A DNA stretch of 64,000 bases, from the NCBI GenBank assembly GCA_038119905.1, contig JAYOKQ010000001.1, positions 1-64,000 of the forward strand, in the 5' to 3' direction. Source of the DNA: GCA-2693325 sp038119905 (lineage in GTDB: Bacteria; Latescibacterota; UBA2968; UBA8231). The notes beneath the pieces are model-generated. The model was not told the origin of the DNA. It saw only the letters and a program-made list of their open reading frames with translations, and made no database searches. The position numbers were made by a program, and so were the translations under genes. Each line of letters opens with the position of its first letter. Positions within the stretch are counted from its first letter, which is position 1. Positions 27,228 through 35,403 of the stretch are shown one piece after another.

Positions 27228-27296
27228 AGCGGGTTCCGTAACAGGGTGCACGGGCGCCGGCAGCACGCAGTAGAAAACAGCCGCGCGCGCAGCGAC

Positions 27297-28301
27297 CTAT
27301 AGCAGTTCATCAGCATACGCAAACAGGGCCGGCGTGCCGCCCGTGTGTACGAAAATAAGGGCCTGTTCCCTGTGCCACCAGCCGGCCTCAACGTGGGCCA
27401 GCAGGCCCGACATGGCCTTGCCCGTATAGGATGGATCCAAGAGCAGGCCTTCCGTGCGTGCCAGCAGCTGAATCGCAGCGCGACTCTCCTCGGTCAGCAC
27501 GCCGTACTCCGAACCGACAAATTCGGCATAGCTCTCAAAGTCTTGCGGAACAAACTCCAGTTCCAGTCCGAGAATCTCCGCGCATTCGCGCGCCAGATCG
27601 ACGTGTCCCTCGGCCGCCTCGCCATCATCGCGCGGCGTGGGACTCACTCCGACGACGCGCAGGTCGATACCCAGTGCCTTAAATGCCACGACGAGGCCGA
27701 CGTGCGTATAGGCCCCCGAGCAGAGATAGAGCGCTGCGGCTCGAATGCCCTGTGCTTCCATCTGCGCAGCGAGCTCTAATCCCCCATCCACGTAGGCTAT
27801 CGCCCGGTAGGCTCGCGCATCGACGCTCGTGTTAAACGGCCTGTGTCCCGCGGCGCGCAGCGACTCCATCTTGTCGGCAAGGGCCGCTCCCTGTTCCTCT
27901 GCTGCAGGCAGGTGGACTTCAGCACCAAAGAGGTGAGTGAGCAGCAAATTGCCCTGGCGCTGCTGGTGGCCATCACAGCGGCCTACAATCACCGCCTGCA
28001 AGCCGAGTTTAGCGGCCACCGAGGCCGTTACTCTCGACTGATTCGACTGGGAGCCAGCCGCGTGTACGAGCACGTCACAGCCGCCTTCAACGGCTTGGGC
28101 AATCTGGTATTCAAACTCTCGAATCTTATTGCCGCCCAACGCCATACCCGTTAGATCTTCTCGCTTTATATAGATCTCTGGGCCCCTGATGGCCTCGCTC
28201 AGCCGATCGAGCTTCTGCAGCGGCGTCGGCACACTAGCCAAATCCAATCGAGGCAGCGCGTCCAAGCGCGCTCGCAGCATTTCGGACGAGTATTGCGTCA
28301 C
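27297..28301 (-). CDS. D-cysteine desulfhydrase / ACC deaminase-like PLP enzyme
   Basis: A 334-residue fold type II PLP enzyme. The PLP lysine lies in REDLTGMALGGNKIREFEY, the substrate-binding region in AAGSQSNQSRVTASVAAKLG, and FVHTGGTPALFAY near the C-terminus binds the cofactor ring. D-cysteine desulfhydrase, ACC deaminase and L-cysteate lyases share these motifs and cannot be separated here. GTG at 28301 is preferred since AGAGG lies five bases upstream; the frame extends 21 codons further without family sequence. The glcD start is 69 bases downstream. Confidence 0.82.
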   Translation of the reverse strand: MTQYSSEMLRARLDALPRLDLASVPTPLQKLDRLSEAIRGPEIYIKREDLTGMALGGNKIREFEYQIAQAVEGGCDVLVHAAGSQSNQSRVTASVAAKLGLQAVIVGRCDGHQQRQGNLLLTHLFGAEVHLPAAEEQGAALADKMESLRAAGHRPFNTSVDARAYRAIAYVDGGLELAAQMEAQGIRAAALYLCSGAYTHVGLVVAFKALGIDLRVVGVSPTPRDDGEAAEGHVDLARECAEILGLELEFVPQDFESYAEFVGSEYGVLTEESRAAIQLLARTEGLLLDPSYTGKAMSGLLAHVEAGWWHREQALIFVHTGGTPALFAYADELL

Positions 28302-28431
28302 GTTGTCCTCTTTTCGTAAGTCCTTTTTCACATTCAAGTTACATAAAACAAACAGGCGCGACAAGATGCGCCGGAACTCGAGTGAATTGCCCTCACAGAA
28401 AAACGCATTAGCTTAGGAGGAAAGACTACGT

Positions 28432-28494
28432 TTGGAGTGTATGTCCCCCTCAGGTCTCCCCGCCTCCCTATGCACCCCGCCCGAAAACGCATAA
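28432..28494 (+). CDS. Possible 20-codon leader peptide upstream of the ABC exporter
   Basis: A strong AGGAGG (28415-28420) lies too far from the exporter's start (28516) to serve it. It is followed 11 bases later by TTG, opening a 20-residue frame that ends in TAA at 28492. An overlapping frame starts at GTG 28437. The stretch is C-rich. Either could be a regulatory leader, or the purine run could be chance. Confidence 0.2.
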   Translation: MECMSPSGLPASLCTPPENA

Positions 28495-28515
28495 AAACAA
28501 TGAGATAGGATATCC

Positions 28516-30816
28516 GTGGAACTCGTAGAAGCCATCCCTGAAAAGCTGGCTCCGCACATACGCGGCGAACTCAAACACGGCGAATTACTGATGATCCTAC
28601 TGGAGGCCGATATACGGGCCGACGGTCAGTACGGCGATTCTTGGTTTGCCCTAACCGACGAACGCCTGATCGTCTTTCAGCCGAACGGCGATGCAGTAGA
28701 CGTTTCGCACATCCCACTGGAACAGGTCGAACGCGTCCAGGTGCGCAATTACGTCGGCAGCGGAGCGCTGCTGGTTGAACTGGCGGACGAAACCGTAGAA
28801 CTCGTGCGCTTTTCGCCCAGCGCATACTTCAAATTTTCAAGCGTACCGCAAGCCATAGAGGCCGCCGGCATAGTCGAAGAAGAGGTCGGACCCATCGAGG
28901 AATCGACGCCGGTCAACGTGGTCGAGCACTGTCCCACCTGCGGCCGCGCCTTCCGCCCCGGCACCAAGATATGCCCCAACTGTCTACAGAAGAGCGAGAC
29001 GTTTTGGCGCCTCTTCTCCTATATAAAGCCCTATAAGGGCAAAGCACTAATCGGTTTCGCCCTAACGATCGCCCTGACGATCATCGGTCTGCTGCCTCCG
29101 CAGTTAAACCTAGTGCTCATCGACGAAGTGATCCTGCCAGCCATCGCACCCTACATGCAGACAGTCGACGGCATTCCGCAGCAGGTGCTAACACCCGATA
29201 CGCCACAGCAACCGCCCGAACACGCGCTGTCGATGCTGATCTGGGTCGTATTCGGACTGCTCGGCGTTTACATAGCACGTGCGCTGACCAACGTCGCGCG
29301 CACCCATATCTTGGGCTGGCTGGGGCAGCATATCGTTTACGATTTGCAGATGGAGCTCTTTAAGCACCTACAGCTTCTATCGCTCAATTTCTATAACACG
29401 CTGAGCACGGGTCGCATCATGACGCGCGTCACGAGCGATACCGAACGCATGCGCACGTTTATAACGTCTGGATTTCAAGACATTGTCATCAACGTGCTGA
29501 CGCTCGTCGGCATCTTTCTGCTCATGCTGTGGATGAACTGGGAACTCACGCTGCTAGCGATGATACCCATCCCCTTTATGATCGTTGGCACGCTGTTTTA
29601 CCGCACGCGTATCCACTGGGTCTACCACCGCATCTGGCGCCGCATATCCACGCTGAACTCCATGCTAGCCGATAGCATACCCGGCGTCAAAGTCGTCAAA
29701 GCCTTTGCTCAGGAACATCGCGAGTTCGAGCGCTTTGACGCGCGCAATACCGACCTGCGCGAATCGCAGATGGCTTCCATCAAGATGCGCGCGCTCTTTC
29801 TGCCAGCGATCGCTTTTACAACTTCGGTCGGTTCGATTATTCTCTGGTGGTTTGGCGGTAACCGCGTCCTTGCCAATACGCTGACGTTGGGGGAACTGCA
29901 GGCATTCATATCCTACATGATGATGTTTTACTCGCCGGTGCGCGCCCTGTGCACGCTGACGGAACAGTTGGAAAGTGCGGCGACTACCGCCGAGCGCGTT
30001 TTTGAAATCCTGGACACCGAAGCCGAAGTTGAAGATACCGCCGATGCCGTCGACCCCGGCCAGTTGAACGGCTCCGTCGAATTCCGCAACGTGTCCTTTA
30101 CCTACGACGGTTCGGCGCGCATTCTCGATCGCGTCCACTTCAAGGTCGAACCGGGTGAAATGATCGGCATCGTAGGCCACTCCGGTTCGGGCAAGTCGAC
30201 GCTGGTCAACCTGATATCGCGCTTTTACGACGCCAACGATGGGCAGATCTACATAGACGACCTACCCATCACCTCGATTCAACAGCAGAAGCTGCGCGCG
30301 CAAATCGGCGTAGTGCTACAGGAACCCCTGCTCTTCCAGGGTTCCATTGCCAAAAACATCGCCTACGGCTATCCGCACGCCACGCGCGAAGAAATCATCG
30401 AGTCGGCTCGGGCGGCCAACGCGCACAAGTTTATCATGAATTTTCCCGACGGCTACGACACCCAAGTCGGCGAACGCGGCGGCCGTCTGTCGGGGGGAGA
30501 GCGCCAGCGCATTTCCATCGCGCGCGCGCTGATCGGCAACCCGCGCATTCTCATACTAGACGAGGCCACGGCTTCCGTCGATACGCAGACCGAGTACGAA
30601 ATCCAAGAGGCTCTCGAGCGCTTGGTAGCCGGTCGCACCACCTTTGCCATCGCGCACCGCCTGTCCACGCTAAAAAATGCCGATCGCCTGCTCGTGCTTG
30701 AACGCGGCCGCATCGTCGAAGTCGGCACGCACGAAGACCTCCTCTCAAAGGAAGAGGGCGTCTACCGCAACCTAGTCAACATGCAGACGGAGATGGCGAA
30801 AGTGAGGGCGCTGTAA
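28516..30816 (+). CDS. ABC exporter with N-terminal PH-like domain and zinc ribbon
   Basis: A 766-residue half-transporter. Residues about 1-120 form a beta-rich PH/GRAM-like domain (WFALTDERLIVFQPNGDAV). Residues about 138-155 form a zinc ribbon with CPTC and CPNC. The membrane domain (about 170-480) has six helices. The nucleotide-binding domain has Walker A GHSGSGKSTLV, Q-loop VVLQEPLL, signature RLSGGERQRISIARAL and Walker B ILILDEATASVD. It starts with GTG and its stop overlaps the DUF1854 start. From memory, this architecture beside DUF1854 is annotated elsewhere as cyanophycin-associated, but no cphA gene is in this window. Confidence 0.85.
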   Translation: MELVEAIPEKLAPHIRGELKHGELLMILLEADIRADGQYGDSWFALTDERLIVFQPNGDAVDVSHIPLEQVERVQVRNYVGSGALLVELADETVELVRFSPSAYFKFSSVPQAIEAAGIVEEEVGPIEESTPVNVVEHCPTCGRAFRPGTKICPNCLQKSETFWRLFSYIKPYKGKALIGFALTIALTIIGLLPPQLNLVLIDEVILPAIAPYMQTVDGIPQQVLTPDTPQQPPEHALSMLIWVVFGLLGVYIARALTNVARTHILGWLGQHIVYDLQMELFKHLQLLSLNFYNTLSTGRIMTRVTSDTERMRTFITSGFQDIVINVLTLVGIFLLMLWMNWELTLLAMIPIPFMIVGTLFYRTRIHWVYHRIWRRISTLNSMLADSIPGVKVVKAFAQEHREFERFDARNTDLRESQMASIKMRALFLPAIAFTTSVGSIILWWFGGNRVLANTLTLGELQAFISYMMMFYSPVRALCTLTEQLESAATTAERVFEILDTEAEVEDTADAVDPGQLNGSVEFRNVSFTYDGSARILDRVHFKVEPGEMIGIVGHSGSGKSTLVNLISRFYDANDGQIYIDDLPITSIQQQKLRAQIGVVLQEPLLFQGSIAKNIAYGYPHATREEIIESARAANAHKFIMNFPDGYDTQVGERGGRLSGGERQRISIARALIGNPRILILDEATASVDTQTEYEIQEALERLVAGRTTFAIAHRLSTLKNADRLLVLERGRIVEVGTHEDLLSKEEGVYRNLVNMQTEMAKVRAL

Positions 30817-31331
30817 TGAGCGAAGAACACGCCGATGTTAAAGGCTATTCGTACACCGATTTTTTGCTGGATCCAACGACCTTGCGCTGCAGTCGATCGC
30901 CGCGCGGAAGCCTTATTCTACACATTGGCTCAGAGGAATACAGCGATCTCAATATTCGCCGCGCTTTTCCCCTAGAAGAAGGCAATCGCTACATCGGATT
31001 CTTCCAGCCGGATGGCACTGAGCTGGGCCTTTTAGATGATCCCAACGCGCTAGAAGAGGCAAGTCGGGACGAGCTATTAAGAGAGCTGGATAAGATTTAC
31101 TTCCGCCCGCGCATCACCGCCTTTAACAGCCTCGACGAGGAATTTGGCGTGCTGCGCGGCCATATAGAAACGACGAGCGGACCGCGCCCGCTGGAAATTC
31201 GCGGCTACCGTCAGAACGTGCGTATGCTTTCGGGCCATCGCGCCATTATCGAAGACGTCGACGGCAACCGCTATCTAATAGAAAACTGGCCCGAACTTCC
31301 GCAGCGCATCCGCGAGATTCTCGGTCTTTGA
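30816..31331 (+). CDS. DUF1854 family protein, partner of the ABC exporter
   Basis: A 171-residue soluble, beta-rich protein typical of DUF1854. It starts with a DFLLDPTTLRCSRSPRGSL segment and ends with DVDGNRYLIENWPELPQRI. The ATG overlaps the exporter stop as TAATG, and its own TGA overlaps the next gene's TTG. Three genes are therefore translationally coupled. No enzymatic motif is seen; a role as accessory or regulator of the exporter is inferred from the fixed neighbourhood. Confidence 0.75.
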   Translation: MSEEHADVKGYSYTDFLLDPTTLRCSRSPRGSLILHIGSEEYSDLNIRRAFPLEEGNRYIGFFQPDGTELGLLDDPNALEEASRDELLRELDKIYFRPRITAFNSLDEEFGVLRGHIETTSGPRPLEIRGYRQNVRMLSGHRAIIEDVDGNRYLIENWPELPQRIREILGL

Positions 31332-31585
31332 TCATCGCCCTGCTCGTCGTCCTAGGCGTTTTTATACTCAACCTGCCTTTTGGCTACTGGCGCGCCGGTC
31401 TGCGCAAGCTGTCCCTGCCTTGGTTTCTAGCCATTCACTTGCCGGTGCCCCTCGTCGTCGCGCTCCGTTTTATTGCCGAGTTGGATTGGACGTTCATTCC
31501 CTTTTCTGCCGCGAGTTTCTTCGCCGGGCAGATGGTGGGCGTTCGACTTGGCCGACGCCACGGACGCACGGTGCCTCAAGGGTAG
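31328..31585 (+). CDS. Small conserved membrane protein
   Basis: An 85-residue protein with three hydrophobic segments (about 2-20, 30-48 and 53-72) and an NLPFGYWRAGLRKLSLPWFL motif in the first loop; the end is basic. It resembles small membrane proteins of unknown function in other bacteria, from memory only. The start is TTG, overlapping the DUF1854 stop as TTGA. It completes the exporter operon. Confidence 0.6.
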   Translation: MIIALLVVLGVFILNLPFGYWRAGLRKLSLPWFLAIHLPVPLVVALRFIAELDWTFIPFSAASFFAGQMVGVRLGRRHGRTVPQG

Positions 31586-31721
31586 TTGCTATTGCCGTAT
31601 TCTCTCCCATTCCAGTTCAAATACGCGCATAAAATCGGTGGAATACAGGGCGAATAGCACCTGCCGTTTGATACCGCCGCCGATCCGTTACACAGAACGT
31701 ATATGTTGCGCGGAAAACTGC

Positions 31722-31747
31722 TTGACAGAGAAGATCGCCCCTGTCAA
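31722..31747. repeat. Inverted repeat TTGACAG-N12-CTGTCAA
   Basis: Perfect 7-bp arms at 31722-31728 and 31741-31747 flank 12 bases, about 75 bases before the start of the small zinc-ribbon gene. The left arm doubles as a consensus -35 hexamer, but no good -10 follows at 16-18 bases. It could be a repressor site. Confidence 0.35.
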
Positions 31748-31821
31748 TCTTTGGCGGTGAAAGCACCTCAACTGCAGACGTGCTTTTTCCCAACTACCTT
31801 CCGTCAAAGAGGGGCCCCTAC

Positions 31822-31998
31822 ATGGATACTGTACCGCATCTTCACGCCTGCCCAGAGTGCGGGGGATCCGGATGCGCACAGGCATTGCGCGCACCCGACG
31901 AGAGCCTGTTCTTATTTCCTCGCTGCGAAGTTTGCAAGGGCAAGGGCAAGTTAGATACTCAGCAGTACGAAGCCTATAATCGCCGGCAAACCGCCTGA
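31822..31998 (+). CDS. Small DnaJ-type zinc-ribbon protein
   Basis: A 58-residue protein with two DnaJ-like Cys motifs, CPECGGSGC and CEVCKGKGK, which together can bind one zinc. It is the equivalent of half of the DnaJ central domain, without a J domain. Such mini-proteins are found in many genomes as possible chaperone-like or RNA/protein-binding factors; function is unknown. ATG at 31822 is chosen with GAGG nine bases upstream. A longer frame from 31780 contributes no conserved residues. Confidence 0.6.
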   Translation: MDTVPHLHACPECGGSGCAQALRAPDESLFLFPRCEVCKGKGKLDTQQYEAYNRRQTA

Positions 31999-32010
31999 TT
32001 CACCGGCCTC

Positions 32011-32637
32011 TTAGGCGGTTAACTGCCCAACCGACCGACATATGGCTTCTACGGCAGCTTCCCGCTCTACAGCGTCGGCCATACCACCGGGCACGATCCA
32101 GTCGGCGTGCGCACGCGTCGGTGCGTTATACTCTTCGTGCTGCCAGCGCACCGACTCGAGATAGTAGTTGGCTATAAAGTCGTAGTCTTCCAATTGCTTC
32201 ATATTGCGGCGGATGCGGCGCACAATGCGCTCATCGGCCGCGGCCTCCACGTAGAGCTTTAGATCCATAAATTCCCGCAGCGATTCAAACCACAGCACCA
32301 AGATGCCCTCGAGAATAACCACATCGCAATCAGCAGCCTTCAGCACGCGACACGTCTCGATCATTTCCAGCTGCTTGAACGAATCGGGCTCGTTATAGGC
32401 CGGATGGTGCTGCCCATCGATTTGCGAATAGTACTGGGGCATATCCTCCGGCTTTTTAAAAAAACGATCCTGTCCTACGACCTCTACGCGCAGCGGCGCT
32501 AGTCGCTCGGCTAGGTGCGCCGCCAGAGTGCTTTTACCGGAGGCACTACCGCCGCCCATGCCAATATAAAAAGGCCGACGGCCGCCGTCGGAACGCCAGC
32601 GGCTTACAGCCTCGGACAGCACCTTGTCAATTGGCAA
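32011..32637 (-). CDS. Uridine kinase-like P-loop kinase
   Basis: A protein of about 208 residues from the PRK/uridine kinase family. Walker A is GMGGGSASGKSTLAAHL, then VVGQDRFFKK and VVILEGILVLW with the Walker B-like acidic end, and an arginine-rich lid RIVRRIRRNMKQLEDYDF. The substrate may be a nucleoside or a sugar. The upstream frame has no kinase sequence because it overlaps the isomerase gene. I place the start at TTG 32637, overlapping that gene by 11 bases; GTG at 32622 is the alternative. Confidence 0.75.
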   Translation of the reverse strand: MPIDKVLSEAVSRWRSDGGRRPFYIGMGGGSASGKSTLAAHLAERLAPLRVEVVGQDRFFKKPEDMPQYYSQIDGQHHPAYNEPDSFKQLEMIETCRVLKAADCDVVILEGILVLWFESLREFMDLKLYVEAAADERIVRRIRRNMKQLEDYDFIANYYLESVRWQHEEYNAPTRAHADWIVPGGMADAVEREAAVEAICRSVGQLTA

Positions 32638-33439
32638 AGTAAGCCTGCATCTTTTCCATACCGATCTGCGCCACTTCCATCGGATCTCTGGTCCACAGTT
32701 CGGGATTAAATAATTCCAAGGATACGTAGCCTTCGTATCCCTGCTCCAGCGCCAGACGCTCGATTTCCCGCAGCGGCCCCACGCCATCGCCCGGCAATAC
32801 GCGATCGGCATCCGACTGCTCGGCAAAGGGTTTATCGCCCGGAGCATCGTTCCAGTGCCAGATAGCGACCTTATCCCCTGGCACCATGGCAATGCTCTCA
32901 ATTGGACCGCCGCCGCGCAGAATGTGAAAGGGATCCATGATGAGGGACGAGTCCGGATGATCGGCGTCTTCGACGATTTTCCAACCCTGCTCAATCGTAT
33001 AAACGCTCTTCATAAAACCCAGATATTCCATCGCTGGCTTCACGCCAATTTCAGCGCCAATTTCCAGCAGCTCTCTGTAGTCTGCACCGCCGCGACTGAG
33101 GTCAAAGGGCTCCATCGGAGGGCTGGCAATAACGTATTCTGCGCCCACTTCTGCGGCCTGCTGCATTCGTCGCTTGGCTTCTTCTAACGCTTGGTCGTGT
33201 GCAGCCCCTGTCGAACCGAGCCAACCGTGGACAGCAATGCACGTCGGCGCTGTAAGGCCGTGATCGGCTAGCGCACGGACCACCTCGCTTAGTGAACCGC
33301 CGGCCTCCTGGTGCGTCGTTAGATCGTCATTCCACAATTCGATTGCTCGGAACCCCGCAGCAGCAGCGATGCGGATTTTTTCCATCAGAGGAGCCGGACG
33401 GATCGTCGAACTATTCAAGCAGTATTTTATACGCGCCAT
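32627..33439 (-). CDS. Sugar phosphate isomerase/epimerase family TIM barrel
   Basis: A 270-residue xylose isomerase-like (AP endonuclease 2 superfamily) barrel. Recognisable strands with metal or sugar ligands are FRAIELWNDDLT, GAEYVIASPP, VKPAMEYLG, SSLIMDPFHI, KVAIWHWNDAP and YVSLELFNPELW. Members isomerise, epimerise or dehydrate sugars and inositols. The ATG has AAAGGA upstream. Its stop lies within or next to the start of the P-loop kinase gene, so isomerisation followed by phosphorylation of the same sugar is a reasonable inference. Confidence 0.82.
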   Translation of the reverse strand: MARIKYCLNSSTIRPAPLMEKIRIAAAAGFRAIELWNDDLTTHQEAGGSLSEVVRALADHGLTAPTCIAVHGWLGSTGAAHDQALEEAKRRMQQAAEVGAEYVIASPPMEPFDLSRGGADYRELLEIGAEIGVKPAMEYLGFMKSVYTIEQGWKIVEDADHPDSSLIMDPFHILRGGGPIESIAMVPGDKVAIWHWNDAPGDKPFAEQSDADRVLPGDGVGPLREIERLALEQGYEGYVSLELFNPELWTRDPMEVAQIGMEKMQAYFAN

Positions 33440-33481
33440 TGTTTTCCTTTCTCTATTGGACTCGCTAAGACTACTGGATGC

Positions 33482-34519
33482 CTAAGCAACGCACCAGTAG
33501 TCCACACCCTCTTTGAATCCCCATTCACTCAGCTGCGCTCGTATCAGCGCTCTTGCCCCACGCGAAGCGACAGCGGCGAGCAGCACCGGTCGTTTAAAGC
33601 GCTGCCACCACTCGACCAGCGCGTCGGGACCAATCACCGGCGCGCCGCGCAGCGTGCCGCCAATCTTTTTCGGCGTTATGTCCACGAAAGCATTGGGCTG
33701 TGCGCCACCCCGCTGCAGGTGTTTGGCTAAACGCCGTCCCGTTTTACCCGCGCCCCAAACCAGCAGCCCGTCGCGCCCTTGGAGAGGTCCTTCGACGAGA
33801 TAATGGGCCTTGGCGCGCAAAAAGTTCTCCACTGAGTAACGGGACTGCGTATGCGTGACGCGCCCGCCGTGTTCGCGCCAGTAGAACAGAACCTCCGGCA
33901 CCTTAGAAAAGCGCTTGCCCGCCATAAAGTAGCGCAGCCACAGATCGTAGTCTTCGGGCCAGCCGCGCTCGTGATAGCCGCCCATTTGCACAAACTCATC
34001 GCGTCGCAGCATCGACGTCGGATTGGCAATAGGACTCTCTACAAAGATTTCTCTGACAATATCCCGGTGCGCAACTAAGCTATTGAGCCACGTCTCGTAA
34101 ATGCGCATACCTTCGCCAACTCCGTCGGCGGCAAAGGTCTCGACCAGACAGCTAACCGCGCTCAGCGATGGATCGGCCTCAAACTGCTCGACCTGCTTTT
34201 GCAGGCGCTCTGGGTGCATGCGATCATCGGCGTCCATGCGCGCGACAAATGCACCGCGGCAGAAACTCAGCCCTCTATTGGGAGCTTCAACTACGCCGGC
34301 GTGCTCGGCAAAGACCGGCCGCACCCGTTGATCTCTCCGCGCCCACGCTCGCAGCACCTCGGCGCTGTCGTCCTGTGAACCATCATCGACTGCTACAACT
34401 TCGAGATCAGAAAGACTCTGTGCGAGGACGCTTTCGAGCGCCTCATCCAGCGTTTGCGCCGCATTATATACCGGCATCAGCACCGATACGCGCGGCTCAC
34501 TATTCCGTGATATCCCCAT
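33482..34519 (-). CDS. Family 2 glycosyltransferase with C-terminal Rossmann-like domain
   Basis: A 345-residue protein. Residues about 10-240 are a GT-A glycosyltransferase with VSVLMPVYNAAQTLDEAL, VVAVDDGSQDDS and the DXD-like RMDADDRMHPERL. Residues about 250-345 add a separate domain opening with LLVWGAGKTGRRLAKHL and continuing FVDITPKKIG and GAPVIGPDALVEW, like a nucleotide-binding domain of sugar-modifying proteins. No membrane segments are seen. The start has almost no leader: an extended -10 lies 11 bases upstream. Confidence 0.82.
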   Translation of the reverse strand: MGISRNSEPRVSVLMPVYNAAQTLDEALESVLAQSLSDLEVVAVDDGSQDDSAEVLRAWARRDQRVRPVFAEHAGVVEAPNRGLSFCRGAFVARMDADDRMHPERLQKQVEQFEADPSLSAVSCLVETFAADGVGEGMRIYETWLNSLVAHRDIVREIFVESPIANPTSMLRRDEFVQMGGYHERGWPEDYDLWLRYFMAGKRFSKVPEVLFYWREHGGRVTHTQSRYSVENFLRAKAHYLVEGPLQGRDGLLVWGAGKTGRRLAKHLQRGGAQPNAFVDITPKKIGGTLRGAPVIGPDALVEWWQRFKRPVLLAAVASRGARALIRAQLSEWGFKEGVDYWCVA

Positions 34520-34529
34520 AGGATCACTT

Positions 34530-34538
34530 AGTATAACA
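34530..34538 (-). promoter_or_regulatory. Extended -10 element before the glycosyltransferase
   Basis: Minus-strand TGTTATACT (34538-34530) is an extended -10 (TGnTATACT). The transcript would begin about 34523, four bases before the ATG at 34519, giving a near-leaderless mRNA. That would explain the lack of a Shine-Dalgarno. Confidence 0.35.
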
Positions 34539-34578
34539 CCTTGACAGATCAGAAAACAAATGCCGTTCTTCTGCCCCT

Positions 34579-35340
34579 ATGCTACACTTGAAATCAAACG
34601 CCGACATAGAGAAAATTCGCGCGGCAGGGCGCATAGCGGCCGAGGCATTACTGCGGGTGCAAGACGAGCTCAAAGTAGGCACTACGACGGGCGAACTCGA
34701 TGCCATAGCCGACCGCTATATACGCAGTCAAGGTGCCCGAGCGAGCGCGCTGGGCTACCGCGGCTATCCCAAGAGCATCTGTATCTCTGTCAACGACGAG
34801 ATCGTCCACGGCATCCCCGGCACGCGCGTGCTCAATGACGGCGATATTCTCGCCGTCGACATCGCCGTACAGAAGGATGGATTTCACGGCGATATGAACG
34901 CCACCATGATGCTTGGTGCCGTATCGGAAACGGCGCGCCACCTCGTCGAAACGACGCGACGCTGCCTCGAGCTAGGCCTAGCCAACTCTACGACCGAATG
35001 CCGGTTAGGTGATATCGGCCACGCTATACAGCAGCATGCAGAAGGCGAGGGATTTTCCGTAGTGCGCGAATACTGCGGTCACGGCATTGGCCGCGATTTC
35101 CACGAAGAGCCACAGCTACTGCACTATGGCATTGCCGGCACCGGACGCCGACTGCAGGCCGGTATGGTCTTCACCATTGAACCTATGATCAATCAGGGCG
35201 GAGCAGAAACGCGCCTGCTGGACGACGAGTGGACGGCCGTCACCGCCGACGGCATGCTTTCGGCTCAGTTTGAACACACGGTGGCCGTCACGCCCGACGG
35301 TCCCGATGTGCTCACGCGCTTTGACGACCTACCTTTCTGA
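34579..35340 (+). CDS. map: Type I methionine aminopeptidase
   Basis: A 253-residue pita-bread metalloprotease that removes initiator Met. The five metal ligands are visible: Asp in LAVDIAVQ, Asp in HGDMNAT, His in GIGRDFHEEP, Glu in FTIEPMIN and Glu in QFEHTVAV. NDEIVHGIPG and EYCGHG are further signatures. The ATG lacks a strong ribosome site. The gene stands alone between a divergent glycosyltransferase and a small unknown protein, not in its common ribosomal-protein setting. Confidence 0.95.
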   Translation: MLHLKSNADIEKIRAAGRIAAEALLRVQDELKVGTTTGELDAIADRYIRSQGARASALGYRGYPKSICISVNDEIVHGIPGTRVLNDGDILAVDIAVQKDGFHGDMNATMMLGAVSETARHLVETTRRCLELGLANSTTECRLGDIGHAIQQHAEGEGFSVVREYCGHGIGRDFHEEPQLLHYGIAGTGRRLQAGMVFTIEPMINQGGAETRLLDDEWTAVTADGMLSAQFEHTVAVTPDGPDVLTRFDDLPF

Positions 35341-35403
35341 GCCTTGCGACCTAGACCCCACTAGCTATATTTAATTGTTGATTTAATTTATAGGAGCGCT
35401 ATC

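Noticed and set aside
32638..32994. Upstream extension of the P-loop kinase frame
   Set aside because: The extension is the wrong frame of the TIM-barrel isomerase gene and reads as Arg/Trp/Ser-rich noise.
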